Shown: piece after piece, positions 61,987-64,000 of the stretch
Layout: every line of letters starts with the position of its first letter
Position numbering within the stretch: the stretch's first letter is position 1
Source of the DNA: Streptomyces tauricus
Lineage (GTDB): Bacteria; Actinomycetota; Actinomycetes; Streptomycetales; Streptomycetaceae
Length of the DNA stretch: 64,000 nt
NCBI RefSeq assembly: GCF_014650955.1
Contig: NZ_BMVY01000012.1
Location: 1 to 64,000, forward strand
Direction: 5' to 3'
Made by a program: the position numbers and the translations under genes
The notes under the pieces: model-generated
Told to the model about the DNA's origin: nothing
What the model saw: the letters and a program-made list of their open reading frames with translations, nothing else
The model's database searches: none

Positions 61987-64000
61987 GCGAGGTCTCCTTC
62001 GCTGCTGTCGCTGCCCTCTGCTGGGCCGGACGTGGCGCGGGGGCCGGGGGAACGGCCGCCGCCGCGGGCCCACCCGGCGCGGTAGGCCGCCATCCGGTCC
62101 CGTACCGCTTCGGGGGTGCGATCGGCGTCGTCGTCCCGGTGACGTGCCGGGTCCGTGGGCTCTTCGGCGCGTTCAGCGCGCAGTTGCGGGGCGAGGCTGG
62201 CCTGTCGTACGCGCCGCGGGAGGCCGTCGGACGCGTCGGACGGCTCGGCGTCCTCGGAGGAACGGTGCAGGCGCAGGGTGATCACCTCGGGCGGTGGTCC
62301 GGCGTGCGAGCCGTCCGCCGACGCCTCCGCCGGGGCGGCTACGGGCGAGACGAGTGCGGGTCGCTCGATGTGGGCCTCCACGGAGTCCTGCCGTGGGGCT
62401 GGCCCCACGGAGTCCTGTGGGGACGTGGGACCGGGCACGCGCGCGTACGCGCGTCCGGCCGCTTGTCCGGTAGCCCGTTCGACAGGCTGGTCCACCGGCC
62501 GGCCGACAGGCTGTCCGGCAGGTCGCCCGACGGTCCTTCCAGCAGGTGGCTCGGCCTGGACGCGACGCGCACCGGAACGTTCCTCCGTACTCGTGTGCAA
62601 CAGCGCGGTGGGAAGGAGGATCACGGCAGTGGTGCCTCCGTAGGGCGAGGTCCGCAGGTGCACCTTGATTCCGTGGCGGGCGGCGAGCCTGCTCACCACG
62701 AAGAGGCCGAGCCGGTCGCTGTCGAACAGGTCGAGTGCCTGGGACTGCTCGATACGGCGATTGGCCTCGGCGAGGGTCTCCTTGCCCATGCCCAGTCCCC
62801 GGTCCTCGACCTCCACGGCGTATCCGTTGCCGACCGGTTCGCCGGTGACCCGCACCCTGGTGTGCGGCGGTGAGAACTGGGCGGCGTTCTCGACGATCTC
62901 GGCCAGCAGATGCGTGAGGTCGGCGATCGCGGCTCCCACGACCAGTGTCTCCGAGAGCTGTCGTACCTCCACGCGCGCGTAGTCCTCGACTTCGGAGACG
63001 GCGGCGCGCACCACGTTCGTCAGGGAGACCGGCATGCGCCATGCCCGGCCCGGGGCTGCTCCCGAGAGGATGATCAGGCTCTCCGCGTGGCGTCGCATCC
63101 GTGTCGTGAGGTGGTCGAGACGAAAGAGGTCGCTCAGCTCGTTCGGGTCCTCGGAGCGCCGCTCCATGCTGTCCAGCAGCCTGAGTTGGCGGTGGACGAG
63201 AACCTGGCTCCGGCGGGCGAGATTGACGAAGACACCGGAGATGCCACCTGCCAGCTCCGCGCGTTCGACGGCCGCGTGCAGGGCGGCACGGTGCACGGTG
63301 GTCAGGGCTTCCGCGACCTGCCCCGCCTCGTCCTCGGCGGGCGGCCCCGGCGGCGCCTCGGCACGGACGTCGATCTCCTCTCCGGCCCGCAGTTTCCGCA
63401 TGGCGTTCGGCAGTTTGCGCCGGGCGATCTCCAGGGCGCTGTTGCGCAGGGTCACCAGTTCGACGACGAGGCCGCGTCCGATGCGTACGGAGATGACCAG
63501 CGAGGCGGCCACGGCCGCGAGCCCCAGGAGGACCGCGGCACCCGCAGGCGACAGCAGGCCTCGCTGGAGGGGGTCGGCCCGTTCCGCGACGTCACTGCCG
63601 GCGTCCGCCTCCATGGTCCGCATGTCGTCCCGCACGCGCGCGTGAGCCGCGTTCCAGGTCGCCCCGTGCGCGGCCCCCAGGTCCGTCGCGCCCGCCGGAG
63701 CGGTGAGCACCACGTCCTCGACGGCCGTCATGTCGGCGTACGCGCGACCCTCCGTGAGAGCCTGCCAGGCGGCTCGTTCGGGTTCGCGGAGATCGACGAC
63801 GGCGGAGCCGGTGAGCAGCCTGCGCGTGTCGACCGCGCCGGTGAACAGCCGCAGCCGCTGTCCGTCGAGGGTCCCGGTGAGGCGGGCACCGGCGAGTACC
63901 GCGTCCTCCTGCGCCAGGGCCTCCCCCGCGCGGGAGAATTCGAGCAGTACGCGCGCGTCGGAGCCGATTTCCGCGTCCTGGATGCCGGTAAGCGCTCCGC
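61983..64000 (-). CDS. cvnA: Conservon sensor histidine-kinase-like protein CvnA, C-terminal part
   Basis: The open frame continues beyond the right edge, so the N-terminus is missing; 672 codons are present including the stop. The extracytoplasmic part belongs to the nitrate/nitrite-sensing (NIT) type (for example LLEFSRAGEALAQEDAVLAG, ERAAWQALTEGRAYADM). A membrane helix (AAVLLGLAAVAASLVISVRIG) and a HAMP-like region follow, then a dimerisation-like segment (LDHLTTRMRRHAESLIILSG) and a HATPase domain with N-box EIVENAAQFSPP, G1 VEDRGLGM and G2 DRLGLFVVSRLA. There is no classical H-box with response regulator partner, as usual for CvnA. The C-terminal ~200 residues are low-complexity (Gly-Arg-Pro-Val-type repeats around nt 62440-62540). 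First gene of the conservon; a Met at 63731 is internal, not the start. Confidence 0.9.
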   Translation of the reverse strand, partial: GALTGIQDAEIGSDARVLLEFSRAGEALAQEDAVLAGARLTGTLDGQRLRLFTGAVDTRRLLTGSAVVDLREPERAAWQALTEGRAYADMTAVEDVVLTAPAGATDLGAAHGATWNAAHARVRDDMRTMEADAGSDVAERADPLQRGLLSPAGAAVLLGLAAVAASLVISVRIGRGLVVELVTLRNSALEIARRKLPNAMRKLRAGEEIDVRAEAPPGPPAEDEAGQVAEALTTVHRAALHAAVERAELAGGISGVFVNLARRSQVLVHRQLRLLDSMERRSEDPNELSDLFRLDHLTTRMRRHAESLIILSGAAPGRAWRMPVSLTNVVRAAVSEVEDYARVEVRQLSETLVVGAAIADLTHLLAEIVENAAQFSPPHTRVRVTGEPVGNGYAVEVEDRGLGMGKETLAEANRRIEQSQALDLFDSDRLGLFVVSRLAARHGIKVHLRTSPYGGTTAVILLPTALLHTSTEERSGARRVQAEPPAGRTVGRPAGQPVGRPVDQPVERATGQAAGRAYARVPGPTSPQDSVGPAPRQDSVEAHIERPALVSPVAAPAEASADGSHAGPPPEVITLRLHRSSEDAEPSDASDGLPRRVRQASLAPQLRAERAEEPTDPARHRDDDADRTPEAVRDRMAAYRAGWARGGGRSPGPRATSGPAEGSDSSEGDLA

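Noticed and set aside
63729-63731. Met codon at 63731 as the CvnA start
   Set aside because: The frame continues open to the window edge with NIT-sensor-like sequence, so this Met is internal.

Overview
The window is a contiguous piece of a high-GC (roughly 70% or more) actinobacterial chromosome, almost certainly Streptomyces or a close relative. The grounds are the third-position GC codon use, frequent GTG/TTG starts, ATGA/GTGA translational-coupling overlaps, a type VII secretion locus with a one-piece EccC, a conservon (CvnA-D), a DUF574 methyltransferase beside an Scr1-type HTH regulator, and a short Cys-containing leader peptide of the actinobacterial sulfur-regulon type.

Layout. (1) 1-13.8 kb, type VII (ESX-like) secretion: eccD (N-terminal part only) divergent from eccC, then leftward mycP, a beta-helix/tandem AAA+ (EccA-like) fusion, a membrane-anchored ricin-type lectin protein and a T7SS-associated SseB-like protein. 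A second membrane-anchored protein with a bulb-type lectin domain diverges from these. (2) 13.9-26.0 kb, one 4,037-residue hybrid megasynthase: FAAL, ACP, KS, AT, KR, ACP, C, A, PCP, C, and a C-terminal domain that reads like cyanobacterial acyl-ACP reductase rather than a thioesterase or SDR-type reductase. (3) 26.1-27.9 kb, HTH/DUF5753 regulator convergent with a DUF574 methyltransferase. (4) 28.1-35.9 kb, a leftward sugar-acid operon (mannonate dehydratase, fructuronate-reductase-like, MFS transporter, idonate/gulonate 5-dehydrogenase, KDG kinase) divergent from its GntR regulator, followed by an internally deleted SDR. (5) 35.9-44.8 kb, housekeeping and accessory genes: phosphoglucomutase, CHRD lipoprotein, YjbQ, a sulfur-type leader peptide followed by a broken SsuB ATPase, an FAD monooxygenase, MltG-like protein, and an ABC exporter divergent from MarR. 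(6) 44.9-48.9 kb, secreted glycan/wall enzymes: GH109-like, PNGase A-like, and an L,D-transpeptidase-like lipoprotein. (7) 49.1-58.3 kb, a heterodimeric ABC exporter with complementary degenerate ATP sites, DUF5709, ribosomal protein L31 type B, YdjM-like hydrolase, a HelY/Ski2-type helicase and TesB thioesterase. (8) 58.3-64 kb, a DUF6397-like protein and a conservon (CvnA partial, CvnB, CvnC, CvnD plus a second roadblock protein). Its CvnD GTPase is fused at the 3' end to the antisense of a truncated PPOX/F420 oxidoreductase gene.

How the parts fit. The sugar-acid operon forms a full route L-gulonate (or idonate) -> D-fructuronate -> D-mannonate -> KDG -> KDPG. The T7SS locus adds two putative sugar-binding membrane proteins to a secretion machine. 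The megasynthase looks self-contained (fatty-acid loading, one malonyl extension with ketoreduction, one amino acid, proposed reductive release) with no tailoring genes beside it. Several loci (SDR, SsuB, CvnD/PPOX) carry internal or junction deletions, so this region has been losing accessory functions by deletion. No tRNA, rRNA, insertion sequence, phage or CRISPR array was seen.
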